Assembly: GCF_900108065.1 (NCBI RefSeq)
Contig: NZ_FNVQ01000004.1
Coordinates: 1-64,000, forward strand
Direction: 5' to 3'
DNA length: 64,000 nt
Origin: Marinobacterium lutimaris
GTDB lineage: Bacteria > Pseudomonadota > Gammaproteobacteria > Pseudomonadales > Balneatricaceae
The notes under the pieces are model-generated. The model saw only the letters and a program-made list of their open reading frames with translations. It ran no database searches and had not been told where the DNA came from. The stretch's first letter is position 1; every line of letters begins with the position of its first letter. A program made the position numbers and the translations under genes. Below, piece by piece: positions 42,621 to 51,930 of the stretch.

Positions 42621-42669
42621 AGGACTTCCTCCCGCCGAGACCGTCACCTTGACCCGGAGAACTCAACCG

Positions 42670-43776
42670 ATGCGTAACCCGATCAGCAAATCAGCATTAT
42701 CCTTGGCAATGTCCCTGAGCGCCGTCAGCCTGATGCTGCCCAGCCTGGCTCAGGCCGAACCCTTCCAGCTTGAAGGCGACCCGAAAATCGCCTTTATCTA
42801 TGCCGCAACAGCGCGCGATGGCGGCTGGAACGAAGCGATCGATAACGCCCGCCAGGTTGTCGCCGATGAACTGGGTTACCCCATCGCCGTGGCCGAGAGT
42901 ATTCCCGAAGATGCCAGCGCGCTGAAAAACGCCATCGACCTGTACGTGCAGCGCGGTTTCAACATCATCGTTGGCACCACCTACGGCTACTCCGACGGCA
43001 TCGCCGAAGCCGCCGAGAAATACCCGAACGTGGCCTTTGTAAACGCCTCCGGCACACGCAACTCCGATAACCTGGAAAGCTTTTACGCCCGCACCTACGA
43101 GGGCTGGTACCTGGCCGGTATCGCCGCGGGTGCAGTCGCCGACAGCGATAAGCTGGGCATGATGGCCGGCTTCCCGGTCAGCGTGGTGAACTGGGATATC
43201 AATGGCTTTACCCGCGGTGTGCAGGTGAGCAAGCCGGACGCCTCCGTATCCGTGCTCTACACCAACTCCTGGTGGGATCCGGTGAAAGAGGGTCAGGCCG
43301 CCAAGTCGCTGCTGGAGCAGGGTGCCTCGGTAGTGGCTAACAACCTCTCCTCCGCTGCACCGTTTACCGAAGCGGAAAAGGCTGACAAATACAGCGTCGG
43401 TTTCCAGCTCGATATGAGCGCCAACGCGCCCAAGGGCCACCTGACTTCGGTGACCTTCCACTGGGACAAATACCTGGTACCGACCATCAAGGCGATCGCC
43501 GAAGGTACCTGGGAGCCGTCTGAATATGGCGCCTTCCCGGGCCTGGCCGAAGGCGTAGTGGATATCACCCCGCTGCCGGACAGCGTACCTGAAGCGGTCA
43601 AAAAGACAGTCGCCGAGAAACGCGCCGCTATCATCGCCGGCGAGCTGACACCCTTTGATGGCCCGATCATCGCCCAGGATGGCAGCGAAAAACTGCCGGC
43701 CGGCGCATCGCTCAACGATGAGCAGCTCTGGGCCATGGATTACCTGATCCAGGGTACGGTCGGGGGCGGTCAATGA
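42670..43776 (+). CDS. BMP/PnrA-family ABC transporter binding protein
   Basis: A 368-residue periplasmic binding protein of the basic membrane protein family, whose members bind purine nucleosides or related compounds. The start at 42670 (MRNPISKSALSLAMSLSA) follows GGAG and provides a signal peptide cleaved after AQA. Family segments include DPKIAFIYAATARDGGWNEA, FNIIVGTTYGYSDGIAEAAE, YPNVAFVNASGTRNSD and ARTYEGWYLAGIAAG. It is followed by the ATPase with a 4-bp ATGA overlap. The ligand is probably a nucleobase or nucleoside by context. Confidence 0.9.
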   Translation: MRNPISKSALSLAMSLSAVSLMLPSLAQAEPFQLEGDPKIAFIYAATARDGGWNEAIDNARQVVADELGYPIAVAESIPEDASALKNAIDLYVQRGFNIIVGTTYGYSDGIAEAAEKYPNVAFVNASGTRNSDNLESFYARTYEGWYLAGIAAGAVADSDKLGMMAGFPVSVVNWDINGFTRGVQVSKPDASVSVLYTNSWWDPVKEGQAAKSLLEQGASVVANNLSSAAPFTEAEKADKYSVGFQLDMSANAPKGHLTSVTFHWDKYLVPTIKAIAEGTWEPSEYGAFPGLAEGVVDITPLPDSVPEAVKKTVAEKRAAIIAGELTPFDGPIIAQDGSEKLPAGASLNDEQLWAMDYLIQGTVGGGQ

Positions 43777-45308
43777 GTCAGGGCTCCCCCCTGCTGACAC
43801 TGAGCGCCATCGATAAGAGCTTTGATATTCACCGGGTGCTGAACTCGGTCTCCTTCGAACTTGCCAGGGGAGAGGTGCATGCCCTCCTTGGCGAGAACGG
43901 GGCGGGCAAATCCACCCTGATGAATATCCTGATCGGCGTCTACAGTGCCGATGCCGGCAAGCTGGAGCTGGAAGGCAAACCGTTGAAGATCGGCAAGCCC
44001 TCCGACAGCGCGCGCCAGGGCATCGGCATGGTCCATCAGCATTTTCGCCTGGTGGACCGTCTGACGTTAACGGAAAACCTGCTGCTGGCCGCCGATGACC
44101 ATCCGCAGCTGAAAAGCCGCGCCGCCGCCCGCGAGGCACTGCTCAACACCGCTAAAGAGATCGGCTTTACGCTGAACCCCGATTGCCAGGTGGGTGAGCT
44201 CTCAGTGGCGGAAAAGCAGCGCGCCGAGATCTGCAAGGTTCTGGCGCTGGGCGCCCGCATCCTGATTCTCGACGAACCCACCGCCGTACTCACCGACTCC
44301 GAAGCCAGCTCCATGCTGGCCGCTATTCGCCGCATGGCGGAATCGGGTCGCAGCATCATCCTGATTACCCACAAGCTGCGCGAAGTGGTCGGTTTCAGCC
44401 ACCGCGTGACTATTATGCGCCGCGGCGAGACCGTGGCAGCAGGTCTGGATACCAGCGATCTCTCAATCGAGAAGATCTCCAGCCTGATGATGGGTTCCTC
44501 ATCGACTAGCCTCAGCCCGGACGGTATCGACTCTAAAAAAGCCCCTAGCAACGTACAGGAGCACGGCCCGGATCTGCTGGCGATCAGCCATCTGAATGCC
44601 CGGCGCGATGACGGCGCACCTGCGCTCACCGATGTCAGCCTCAGGGTTAGGGCCGGTGAGATTCTCGGCCTCGCCGGTGTTGGCGGCAACGGCCAGCATG
44701 AGCTGACGGAGCTGCTCAGCGGTATCCGTTCCGCCAGCTCCGGCAGCGTGATGATCGATGGCGCCGATGCGCTGGGGCTCTCTCCACGCCAGCGGCGCAA
44801 GCTGGGATTGCGCGTGATCCCCGCCGACCGCATGGCCAGCGCGCTGGTGTCCGATCTCAGTATCGCCGCCAACCTGTCACTAACTTCGGTGGTCAGCGGC
44901 CGCTTCGGACGCCTCTGGCTCAACCGCCGCCGCATGCAGCGCGAAGCCCAGGCCAGTATCGAGCAACACGAGATCGCCGGCGCCCGCCCCTCTGGCCGCA
45001 TGGGGCTGCTCTCCGGCGGCAATGCCCAGAAGGTACTGCTGGCCCGGGAGATCGACAGCGGCATGAAGCTGCTTCTGGCCCATTCGCCGACCCGCGGCCT
45101 GGATATCCGCGCCAGCGCCCTGGTGCATCAGCGCCTGCGCGAGGCCGCCGCCAAAGGCGCCGCCTGCCTGCTGGTCAGCGAGGATGTGGAAGAGATCATG
45201 GCGCTGTCTGACCGCATCTGCGTCATCAGCGCCGGCAAAATCATGGGCGAGCTGCCCGGCGACGCCAGCGCCGCCGATATCGGGAGGCTGATACTGGGCC
45301 ATGAGTAG
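43773..45308 (+). CDS. ABC transporter ATP-binding protein, two-NBD nucleoside type
   Basis: A 511-residue ATPase with two fused nucleotide-binding domains, as in sugar and nucleoside importers of the BMP type. The first NBD has Walker A GENGAGKST, Q-loop GMVHQHFRLVDRLTL, signature LSVAEKQRAEI and Walker B ILILDEPTAVL. The second has a degenerate Walker A (GVGGNGQHEL), signature LLSGGNAQKV and LLLAHSPTRGLD. The degenerate second site is normal for this subfamily. It overlaps the upstream binding-protein gene by 4 bp and the next permease by 8 bp, a tightly coupled operon. Confidence 0.93.
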   Translation: MSQGSPLLTLSAIDKSFDIHRVLNSVSFELARGEVHALLGENGAGKSTLMNILIGVYSADAGKLELEGKPLKIGKPSDSARQGIGMVHQHFRLVDRLTLTENLLLAADDHPQLKSRAAAREALLNTAKEIGFTLNPDCQVGELSVAEKQRAEICKVLALGARILILDEPTAVLTDSEASSMLAAIRRMAESGRSIILITHKLREVVGFSHRVTIMRRGETVAAGLDTSDLSIEKISSLMMGSSSTSLSPDGIDSKKAPSNVQEHGPDLLAISHLNARRDDGAPALTDVSLRVRAGEILGLAGVGGNGQHELTELLSGIRSASSGSVMIDGADALGLSPRQRRKLGLRVIPADRMASALVSDLSIAANLSLTSVVSGRFGRLWLNRRRMQREAQASIEQHEIAGARPSGRMGLLSGGNAQKVLLAREIDSGMKLLLAHSPTRGLDIRASALVHQRLREAAAKGAACLLVSEDVEEIMALSDRICVISAGKIMGELPGDASAADIGRLILGHE

Positions 45309-46392
45309 TTTTAGATTGACCCTTGAGCGCCGCCAGCAGGTCAGCACGCTGCGCTCAACCACCACTTACATTCTGGGCCTGCTGCTGGGCCTGGGCTTTG
45401 GCCTGCTGGTGCTGCTGTCCGCCGGCGCACCCGCCGCCACGCTGCTGGATGACCTGGTGATCCAGGTGTTTTTCAGTGCCATGGGGCTGGCACAGACACT
45501 GACCCTGGCGGTGCCGCTGATTCTGGTGGGCCTGGCCGCCACCTCCGCCATGCGGCTGAGATTCTGGAACGTGGGCATCGAGGGCCAGCTCTGGCTCGGC
45601 GCCATCGGCGCCACGCTGGTGGCACTCAGTGACTTCGGTAGCGAATCACTGCGTCTGCCCACCATGCTGCTTGCCTCCGCCATTGCCGGTGCTGCCTGGA
45701 TCGCCGTGCCGCTGATTCTGAAACTCAGAGCCGGTGTGAACGAGCTGGTGGTCACCCTGCTGCTCTCCAATGTGGCTTACCTGCTGCTGCAGCATTTGCT
45801 GTTTGGCGCCTGGAAAGATCCAGTGAACAGCTTCCCGGTATCACCGCGTTTCGATGAGAACGAGCAACTGGCGAGCCTTGGCTTTGGCAACCTGCACTCC
45901 GGCATCTATGTGGCGCTCGGCATCACCCTGTTGATGACGATCCTGGTACAGAAAAGCCGTACCGGCTTCTATGTGGATGTGATCGGCCGCAACCGCACCA
46001 CCGCCCTGGCCACCGGTATTCCGGTTACCGCCACGATCACATTGATGATCCTGCTATCCGGCGCCCTGGCAGGACTCGCGGGCGGCCTGATCGTGATCGG
46101 TGTGGAGCATCGCCTGACCCAGACCATCGGTATCAACACCACCTTCAGCGGCATCGTCATCGCCTTTATCGCTCGCTTCAATCCGCTGGCGGTATTACCG
46201 ACCGCCATCGTGCTGGCGGGCATCTACAACGCCGGCGGCACGCTGAAGGTGTTCTATGGCATCCCCGATGCGATCGTCGTGCTGATTCAGGGCATGGTGC
46301 TGCTGACCCTGCTGATGGTGCAGTTCTTTAGCAGCTATCGCGTATCGCTGCTGCGCCAGAGCGCCCAGCAGCCTGGCCAGCCGTCAACTTAA
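45301..46392 (+). CDS. ABC transporter permease 1 (nucleoside/BMP type)
   Basis: A 363-residue permease with about eight to ten helices of the BPD_transp_2 family. Features include GLAQTLTLAVPLILVGLAAT, MRLRFWNVGIEGQLWLGAIG and AGVNELVVTLLLSNVAYLLL, all close to YufP/BmpB-type permeases. It starts inside the end of the ATPase gene, which gives translational coupling. It pairs with the second permease at 46432 to form the channel. Confidence 0.9.
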   Translation: MSSFRLTLERRQQVSTLRSTTTYILGLLLGLGFGLLVLLSAGAPAATLLDDLVIQVFFSAMGLAQTLTLAVPLILVGLAATSAMRLRFWNVGIEGQLWLGAIGATLVALSDFGSESLRLPTMLLASAIAGAAWIAVPLILKLRAGVNELVVTLLLSNVAYLLLQHLLFGAWKDPVNSFPVSPRFDENEQLASLGFGNLHSGIYVALGITLLMTILVQKSRTGFYVDVIGRNRTTALATGIPVTATITLMILLSGALAGLAGGLIVIGVEHRLTQTIGINTTFSGIVIAFIARFNPLAVLPTAIVLAGIYNAGGTLKVFYGIPDAIVVLIQGMVLLTLLMVQFFSSYRVSLLRQSAQQPGQPST

Positions 46393-46431
46393 GGGCATAG
46401 AGAGCCTTCAGCGTAAGAGCATAGAAAGTCT

Positions 46432-47358
46432 ATGGAACAGTTCATCACAAGTTGGCTCGGCAGCACTCCGGCCTTTGCCATCCCACTGGCGCTGGCCAGC
46501 ATGGGGCTCGTGCTCTGCGAGCGCGCCGGTGTCCTCAACATGGGTGCCGAGGGCTATATGGCGCTGGGCGCCATGACCGCCGCGGTTCTGACTCTCACCC
46601 TCGGCAATCCGGCAATAGGCATTGCCGCTGCGGTGCTGGCCGGCGCCGCCCTGGCGCTGATCTTCGGTTTTGCCGTGGTGATCATGCGCTGCGAACAGAT
46701 ACTGGCGGGCCTTGCCACCATGGCGGTGGGCCTTGGCATCGCCGGCGTGGTCGGGCGCCCCTATGTGCATAAAAGCTTCGAGGGGCTGCAGCCGCTGGAT
46801 ATTCCGCTGCTGGATCAGATACCGCTGCTCGGCCGCCTGCTGTTCAATCAGGACATTCTGGTTTACCTGACCGTGCTAATCGGCGTCGGCCTCTGGTTTC
46901 TGCTGGAGCGCACCCGTGCAGGCCTGAAGATCCGCGCCGTGGGTGAAGATCCCGCCAGTGCCGATGTCGCCGGCGTTCAGGTGCAGCTGCAGCAGCTGAT
47001 GGCGATCACCGCCAGCGGCGCACTCTGTGGTCTGGCGGGCGCTTACCTGTCGGTAGCCAGCAGCAGCGTATGGGTAGACAACATGGTGGCCGGACGCGGC
47101 TGGATCGCCCTGGCACTGGTGGTATTCGCCCGCTGGGATCCTCTCAAGGCGCTGGCCGGCGCATTCCTGTTTGGCGCCATCGAGGCCCTGCTGCCGCGTC
47201 TGCAGGCGATCGGCGTGCCCGCGCCGATCTACCTGATGAACATGCTGCCCTACCTGTTCACCATCGCGGTACTGCTGATCGCCGCCTGGTCCGGCACGAA
47301 GAAAGGCGTGGAACCGGCCGCTCTCGGCAAGCCTTACGTGCGCCAGGATCGGCACTGA
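46432..47358 (+). CDS. ABC transporter permease 2 (nucleoside/BMP type)
   Basis: A 308-residue second permease. The N-terminus WLGSTPAFAIPLALASMGLV leads into CERAGVLNMGAEGYMALGAM, the hallmark of YufQ-type permeases. The cytoplasmic coupling-helix region is LKIRAVGEDPASADVAGVQV, and MVAGRGWIALALVVFARWDP is also conserved. It is the last gene of the operon starting at 41580. Confidence 0.9.
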   Translation: MEQFITSWLGSTPAFAIPLALASMGLVLCERAGVLNMGAEGYMALGAMTAAVLTLTLGNPAIGIAAAVLAGAALALIFGFAVVIMRCEQILAGLATMAVGLGIAGVVGRPYVHKSFEGLQPLDIPLLDQIPLLGRLLFNQDILVYLTVLIGVGLWFLLERTRAGLKIRAVGEDPASADVAGVQVQLQQLMAITASGALCGLAGAYLSVASSSVWVDNMVAGRGWIALALVVFARWDPLKALAGAFLFGAIEALLPRLQAIGVPAPIYLMNMLPYLFTIAVLLIAAWSGTKKGVEPAALGKPYVRQDRH

Positions 47359-47390
47359 GCGCAGTTCCGGCACATACCTGATCTCCCCCG

Positions 47391-47418
47391 CCGGCCAGCC
47401 CGAAAGGGCTCGTGCCGG
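47391..47418 (+). terminator. Hairpin after the ABC operon
   Basis: AGCCC (47397-47401), GAAA tetraloop, GGGCT (47406-47410), enclosed by CCGGC (47391-47395) and GCCGG (47414-47418). There is no T-run, so this is a likely 3'-end structure rather than a proven terminator. Confidence 0.45.
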
Positions 47419-47555
47419 TGGCGCACCCTTGTCGCCTCCTCTCCCGTTTTCCGCACCGCTTTATCAACACATCATTGCGCAAACCGCACAACCAAAACTC
47501 TGTTGCATGTTTGGCGGCTTTCTAAGCTGCTGTTAGTTGGCAGAATAAGCGAACT

Positions 47556-47574
47556 GATAGTAATTCTCATTACC
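47556..47574. promoter_or_regulatory. Fur box upstream of the efe operon
   Basis: GATAGTAATTCTCATTACC matches the 19-bp Fur consensus GATAATGATAATCATTATC at 14 positions. It lies about 60-75 bp before efeU. Iron-dependent repression of the following operon is expected. Confidence 0.75.
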
Positions 47575-47632
47575 ATAATAATGACCCGCCGCATCGCAGG
47601 ACGGGCGGGCAGCCGAGGTTTAGAAGATCTAG

Positions 47633-48481
47633 ATGTTTTTCGTTCCTTTTCTGATCATGCTGCGCGAGGGGCTCGAAGCTGCTCTGATTGTCAGCCTGAT
47701 CGCCAGCTATCTTTCCCGCACCGGGCGTGGCCACTGGATGGGCGCCATCTGGGGCGGCGCCATCGCGGCGGCCCTGCTCTGCTTTGCCATTGGCTGGGGC
47801 ATCAACGAAACCACCGGTGAATTCCCGCAGAAGCAGCAGGAGCTGTTCGAGGGGATCGTCGCCCTCGTTGCCGTGGTGATGCTCAGCTACATGGTGTTCT
47901 GGATGCGCAGGGTAGCCGGTAACAGCAAGGAGCAGATGCAGCAGGCGGTAGATCGCGCCCTGAGTGGCACCAGCCAGCAGCGTCAGGCACTGGCACTTAT
48001 CCTGATGGTGTTTCTGGCGGTGGCCCGCGAAGGGATGGAATCGGTGTTTTTCCTGCTCGCGGCCTTTCAGCAGGACGTGGGCGCGGCAGCGCCGGCCGGT
48101 GCCATCACCGGGTTGGTGACCGCCATCGTGCTCGGTTTTGCCATCTATTTCGGCGGTGCGCGTCTGCCGCTGCGGGCGTTTTTCCGCTGGAGCAGCCTTT
48201 TCATCATCTTCGTCTCGGCGGGCCTCGCCGCCGGAGCGATCCGCGCTTTCCATGAAGCGGGGATCTGGAATCACTTTCAGGGTATCGCCGTCAACCTGAG
48301 TCAGGTGCTCTCGACCCACTCGCTGGCCGGCACGCTGCTGGAAGGTCTGTTCGGTTACCAGGAGACACCCAGCGTCAGCGAGGTCGGTATTTATCTGCTG
48401 TACCTGATTCCGGCCCTGCTGCTGTTTTTCCGTGAACCCCGTCAAAGCCAACCACGGGGAGCCAAGGCGCTCTCCTCTTGA
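47633..48481 (+). CDS. efeU: FTR1-family iron permease EfeU
   Basis: A 282-residue inner-membrane permease with seven helices. Both REGxE iron-ligand motifs of the Ftr1/EfeU family are present: LREGLEAALIVSLIASYL in helix 1 and AREGMESVFFLLAAF in helix 4. It transports iron after peroxidase or cupredoxin handling by EfeB and EfeO, encoded downstream. The gene follows a Fur box and heads an operon of four genes. Confidence 0.93.
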   Translation: MFFVPFLIMLREGLEAALIVSLIASYLSRTGRGHWMGAIWGGAIAAALLCFAIGWGINETTGEFPQKQQELFEGIVALVAVVMLSYMVFWMRRVAGNSKEQMQQAVDRALSGTSQQRQALALILMVFLAVAREGMESVFFLLAAFQQDVGAAAPAGAITGLVTAIVLGFAIYFGGARLPLRAFFRWSSLFIIFVSAGLAAGAIRAFHEAGIWNHFQGIAVNLSQVLSTHSLAGTLLEGLFGYQETPSVSEVGIYLLYLIPALLLFFREPRQSQPRGAKALSS

Positions 48482-48540
48482 GTTCACTTAGTTAAGGGTT
48501 GAGAGCCGGCGCAGCCGCTCCAGTCCCATAAGGATTCCGT

Positions 48541-49359
48541 ATGAACAAGACACTGATCAGCCTTTCCCTGGCCGCCGCTTTGACCTCATCGGTAACGGCC
48601 CAGGCCAAAACCAAGCCCGCCGATCTGGTGGCACCGATGACCGACTACAAAATCTATGTCATCGATGAAGTGGCCGCCTACGTCCGCGATACCAAGGAAT
48701 TCACCGATGCGGTAAAGGCCGGCAATATCGACCGCGCCAAGGCGCTCTATTCCCCGACCCGCATCCATTACGAACGCATTGAACCGGTAGCCGAGCTGTT
48801 CTCCGATCTGGACGCCAGCATGGACGCCCGCGAGGATGACTACGCCCAGGGTGCCGAAGACCCGGACTTCAGTGGTTTCCACCGTATCGAGAAGGCACTT
48901 TGGGCAGATAACTCCACCGATGGTATGGGCAAGTATGCCGACCAGCTCTACAGCGATGCGGTGGAACTGGAGAAACGCCTCACCGCTCTGACCTTTCCGC
49001 CCAGCGCCGTCGTAGGCGGAGCCGCTGGCCTGATCGAAGAGGTGGCCGCCAGCAAGATCAGTGGCGAGGAAGACCGCTACGCCCGCACCGACCTTTCGGA
49101 CTTCAAGGCCAACGTTGAAGGCGCCGAGAAGATCGTCGACCTGTTTCACCCACTGCTGAAGCAGGAGGACGAAGCCCTGGTAGAGAAGATCGACAGCAAC
49201 CTGGCGCGGGTCAACAGCGTGCTTGCCAAGTACCGCACCAACGATGGTTTCAAATCCTATGACAAGCTCACCGACCGCGACCGCCTCGCGCTGAAAGGTC
49301 CGATCACGGTGCTGGCGGAAGACCTGTCCATGCTGCGCGGCGTGCTTGACCTGGACTAA
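48541..49359 (+). CDS. Imelysin-only EfeO/EfeM-type periplasmic protein
   Basis: A 272-residue secreted protein. A signal peptide (MNKTLISLSLAAALTSSVTA) is followed directly by one M75/imelysin-like domain with the HxxE motif in SGFHRIEKALW and the conserved AELFSDLDASMDAREDDYAQ segment. It lacks the N-terminal cupredoxin domain found in the next protein, so it matches the EfeM-like form. It is a clear paralogue of the EfeO at 49429-50565. The two imelysin domains share long, nearly identical stretches, which suggests a local tandem duplication. It probably binds periplasmic ferrous or ferric iron for EfeU. Confidence 0.9.
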   Translation: MNKTLISLSLAAALTSSVTAQAKTKPADLVAPMTDYKIYVIDEVAAYVRDTKEFTDAVKAGNIDRAKALYSPTRIHYERIEPVAELFSDLDASMDAREDDYAQGAEDPDFSGFHRIEKALWADNSTDGMGKYADQLYSDAVELEKRLTALTFPPSAVVGGAAGLIEEVAASKISGEEDRYARTDLSDFKANVEGAEKIVDLFHPLLKQEDEALVEKIDSNLARVNSVLAKYRTNDGFKSYDKLTDRDRLALKGPITVLAEDLSMLRGVLDLD

Positions 49360-49428
49360 GCCCACACTTCTTTTTCATCTAAGTGCGGAGAGGTCTGGCC
49401 TCTCCCTCTGCATCCCAACGAGAGCCCC

Positions 49429-50565
49429 ATGCGAAAAATAATATTCTCAAGCGCACCCGCACTCTGCCTGCTGAGCGCAGCGCTGATCACTACCTCCGCC
49501 CAGGCCGCTTCAGATGATGAGGTGATGAAGGTTGAAGTGGCGGTCAGTGACAGCCAGTGCGAGCCGATGCAGCTCAGCGTTCCGGCAGGCAAGGTGCAGT
49601 TCATCATCCGCAACAAGAGCATGCGCGCGCTTGAGTTCGAGATCCTCGACGGCGTCATGGTGGTGGAAGAGCGTGAGAATATCGCACCGGGCTTTATGCA
49701 GAAGATGACTGCCAACCTGGAGCCGGGCGAGTACGACATCACCTGCGGCCTGCTCACCAACCCACGCGGCAAGCTGGTGGTCAACGCCGACGCAAATGCC
49801 GAGCCCTATGAAGTCAGCGCCACCGACCTGGTCGGCCCGCTGGCGGAATACAAGTTTTATGTCAGCCAGCAGACCCGCTCACTACTGGAAAACACCCAGG
49901 CATTCACCGATGCGATTCGCGCCAAGGACCTGGAAAAGGCCAAAACATTGTACGAACAGGCCCGCGAGCCTTACGAGCGCATAGAGCCGGTGGCCGAGCT
50001 GTTTTCCGATCTGGATGCCAGCATTGATGCCCGCGAGGACGACTTCGCCAAAGGTGCGGAAGACCCTGCATTTACCGGCTTCCACCGTATCGAGTATCTG
50101 CTCTGGAAGCAGCAGGACGTTGCAGCGGCAGCCCCCTTCGCCGACCAGCTGGATGCCGATGTGGCGGACCTGACCGAACGTATTCGCGCCCTACCCTTCC
50201 CACCGGAAAAGGTGGTCGGTGGTGCCGCGGCGCTGGTCGAAGAGATCGCCGCCAGCAAGCTCAGTGGTGAAGAGGATCGCTACGCCCATACCGATCTGGC
50301 GGACTTTCAGGCCAATATCGATGGCGCCAACAAGATTCTGAGCCTGTTCCACCCCCTGCTCACCAAGGTGGATGCCCCGCTCACCAAGCGCGTCGATAGC
50401 AATATGCAGCGCGTCGAGTCGACACTTTCGGCCTACCGCAAACAGGATGGCAGTTTCGCCCCCTACAGCGACCTGTCGGATAGCGACCGTAACGCGCTGA
50501 AGGGGCCGATCACCGCACTGGCGGAAGATCTTTCCCAGCTGCGTGGCAGCCTTGGCCTTAACTAA
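49429..50565 (+). CDS. efeO: EfeO: cupredoxin plus imelysin iron-uptake protein
   Basis: A 378-residue periplasmic protein. After the signal peptide (MRKIIFSSAPALCLLSAALI, ending AQA) comes an EfeO-type cupredoxin domain, about residues 28-118 (CEPMQLSVPAGKVQFIIRNK, and YDITCGLLTNPRGKLVV with a Cys ligand candidate). The imelysin domain follows, about 125-378, with HxxE in TGFHRIEYLLW. The domain order equals that of E. coli EfeO. It hands iron to EfeU together with EfeB. Confidence 0.93.
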   Translation: MRKIIFSSAPALCLLSAALITTSAQAASDDEVMKVEVAVSDSQCEPMQLSVPAGKVQFIIRNKSMRALEFEILDGVMVVEERENIAPGFMQKMTANLEPGEYDITCGLLTNPRGKLVVNADANAEPYEVSATDLVGPLAEYKFYVSQQTRSLLENTQAFTDAIRAKDLEKAKTLYEQAREPYERIEPVAELFSDLDASIDAREDDFAKGAEDPAFTGFHRIEYLLWKQQDVAAAAPFADQLDADVADLTERIRALPFPPEKVVGGAAALVEEIAASKLSGEEDRYAHTDLADFQANIDGANKILSLFHPLLTKVDAPLTKRVDSNMQRVESTLSAYRKQDGSFAPYSDLSDSDRNALKGPITALAEDLSQLRGSLGLN

Positions 50566-50592
50566 TCGGCCGCCCGATCAGGAGACACAGAG

Positions 50593-51924
50593 ATGAGTTG
50601 CCCTTTCCACGGCCTGTTTCGGCGCGAGCGCAGTAAAAACAACGCTGATAGTTCTCTACAGAGAACCCAACACGAGCGCCGCTCCCTGCTCAAGGGCATA
50701 GGCGCGCTTGGCGGAGCCTTCGCCCTGGGTGGCTCCCACCCGGCCATGGCCGCTGGCAGTACCGTATCGCAAAGCAAGGAGGATGCTGAGTACACCAGCC
50801 GCCAGATGAAGCAGCCCTTTTATGGTGAGCATCAGAGCGGCATTCTCAACCCGCCGCCGGCCAGTGCCGCGTTGATCGCCTTCGATGTGCTGGCCTGGGA
50901 CAAGAATGAGCTGACCCGGCTGTTCAAGATCCTTACCGAGCGCTGTGCATTTCTGACCCAGGGCGGTGAGCCGCCGACCAAGGGCGAGAAATTCCCGCCG
51001 CTGGATTCCGGCATCGTCGGCACCTATGTGCATCCCGACAACCTGACTATCACGGTGGCACTGGGCGATTCCCTGTTTGATGAACGCTTTGGCCTTGGCA
51101 GTGTGAAACCTAAGCACCTGCAGCCGATGAACCGCTTCCCCAACGATGCTCTGGACGCTGACTGGTGCCACGGCGATCTGCTGCTGCAGATCTGCGCCAA
51201 CTCCCAGGAGACGGTGCTGCACGCCATGCGCGACATCATCAAACACACACCGTCACTGCTCAGCGTGCGCTGGCGTCGGGACGGGTTTATCTCCAACCAT
51301 GTGGCCGCCACCGCAGGCAAGGAAACGCCGATCAACCTGCTGGGGTTCAAAGACGGTACGGTTAACCCGAACACCCGCGACAAAGCCGAAGCCAACCGCA
51401 TCATTCTGGTGTCTGATCAGCATGATGAGCCCGCCTGGGCACAAGGCGGCAGTTACATGGCCGTGCGCCTGATCCGTTTTTTTGTAGAACAGTGGGACCG
51501 CACCCCGCTGCAGGAGCAGGAGGCGGTCTTCGGCCGTGACAGGGAGAGCGGCGCACCGCTGGGGATGAAGCACGAACACGATATTCCCGACTACAGCCAG
51601 GACCCGGAAGGCAAGCAGGTGCCGCTGGATTCCCATATGCGCCTGGCCAACCCGCGCACGCCAGGATTTGAGAAGCACCAGCTACTGCGCCGCGCCTACA
51701 ACTACTCCGACGCGATCAGCGCCTCAGGGCAGCTGGATATGGGACTGCTGTTTATCTGCTATCAGGCGGATCTGGATGCGGGCTTTATAACGGTGCAGAA
51801 GCGACTCAATGGCGAGCCGCTGGAGGAGTACATCAAGCCGCTCGGCGGCGGCTATTTCTTTGCCCTGCCCGGCGTAAGCAAGCCCGGCGAATACTTCGCC
51901 CAGGCGTTGCTGGAAAACAGCTAA
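50593..51924 (+). CDS. efeB: EfeB: Tat-exported DyP-type heme peroxidase
   Basis: A 443-residue dye-decolourising peroxidase. A twin-arginine signal ([19 protein letters not shown], about residues 35-53) indicates folded export with heme. The DyP signature GxxDG is in [11 protein letters not shown], and the proximal heme histidine is in the [14 protein letters not shown] region. SCPFHG at the start precedes the Tat motif. In the EfeUOB system it oxidises ferrous iron or handles heme iron. The gene ends 6 bp before the end of the convergent vanR gene, with no terminator between them. Confidence 0.93.
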   Translation: MSCPFHGLFRRERSKNNADSSLQRTQHERRSLLKGIGALGGAFALGGSHPAMAAGSTVSQSKEDAEYTSRQMKQPFYGEHQSGILNPPPASAALIAFDVLAWDKNELTRLFKILTERCAFLTQGGEPPTKGEKFPPLDSGIVGTYVHPDNLTITVALGDSLFDERFGLGSVKPKHLQPMNRFPNDALDADWCHGDLLLQICANSQETVLHAMRDIIKHTPSLLSVRWRRDGFISNHVAATAGKETPINLLGFKDGTVNPNTRDKAEANRIILVSDQHDEPAWAQGGSYMAVRLIRFFVEQWDRTPLQEQEAVFGRDRESGAPLGMKHEHDIPDYSQDPEGKQVPLDSHMRLANPRTPGFEKHQLLRRAYNYSDAISASGQLDMGLLFICYQADLDAGFITVQKRLNGEPLEEYIKPLGGGYFFALPGVSKPGEYFAQALLENS

Positions 51925-51930
51925 ACCGGC

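Noticed and set aside
42697-44139. 480-codon open frame opposite the BMP binding protein and ABC ATPase
   Set aside because: Low-complexity Arg/Gly/His composition and full overlap with recognised genes in an ATGA-coupled operon. It is a shadow frame.
46385-46432. Short repeated GCATAGARAG segments before the second ABC permease
   Set aside because: Only two imperfect copies of about 10 bp, too weak to call a repeat element.
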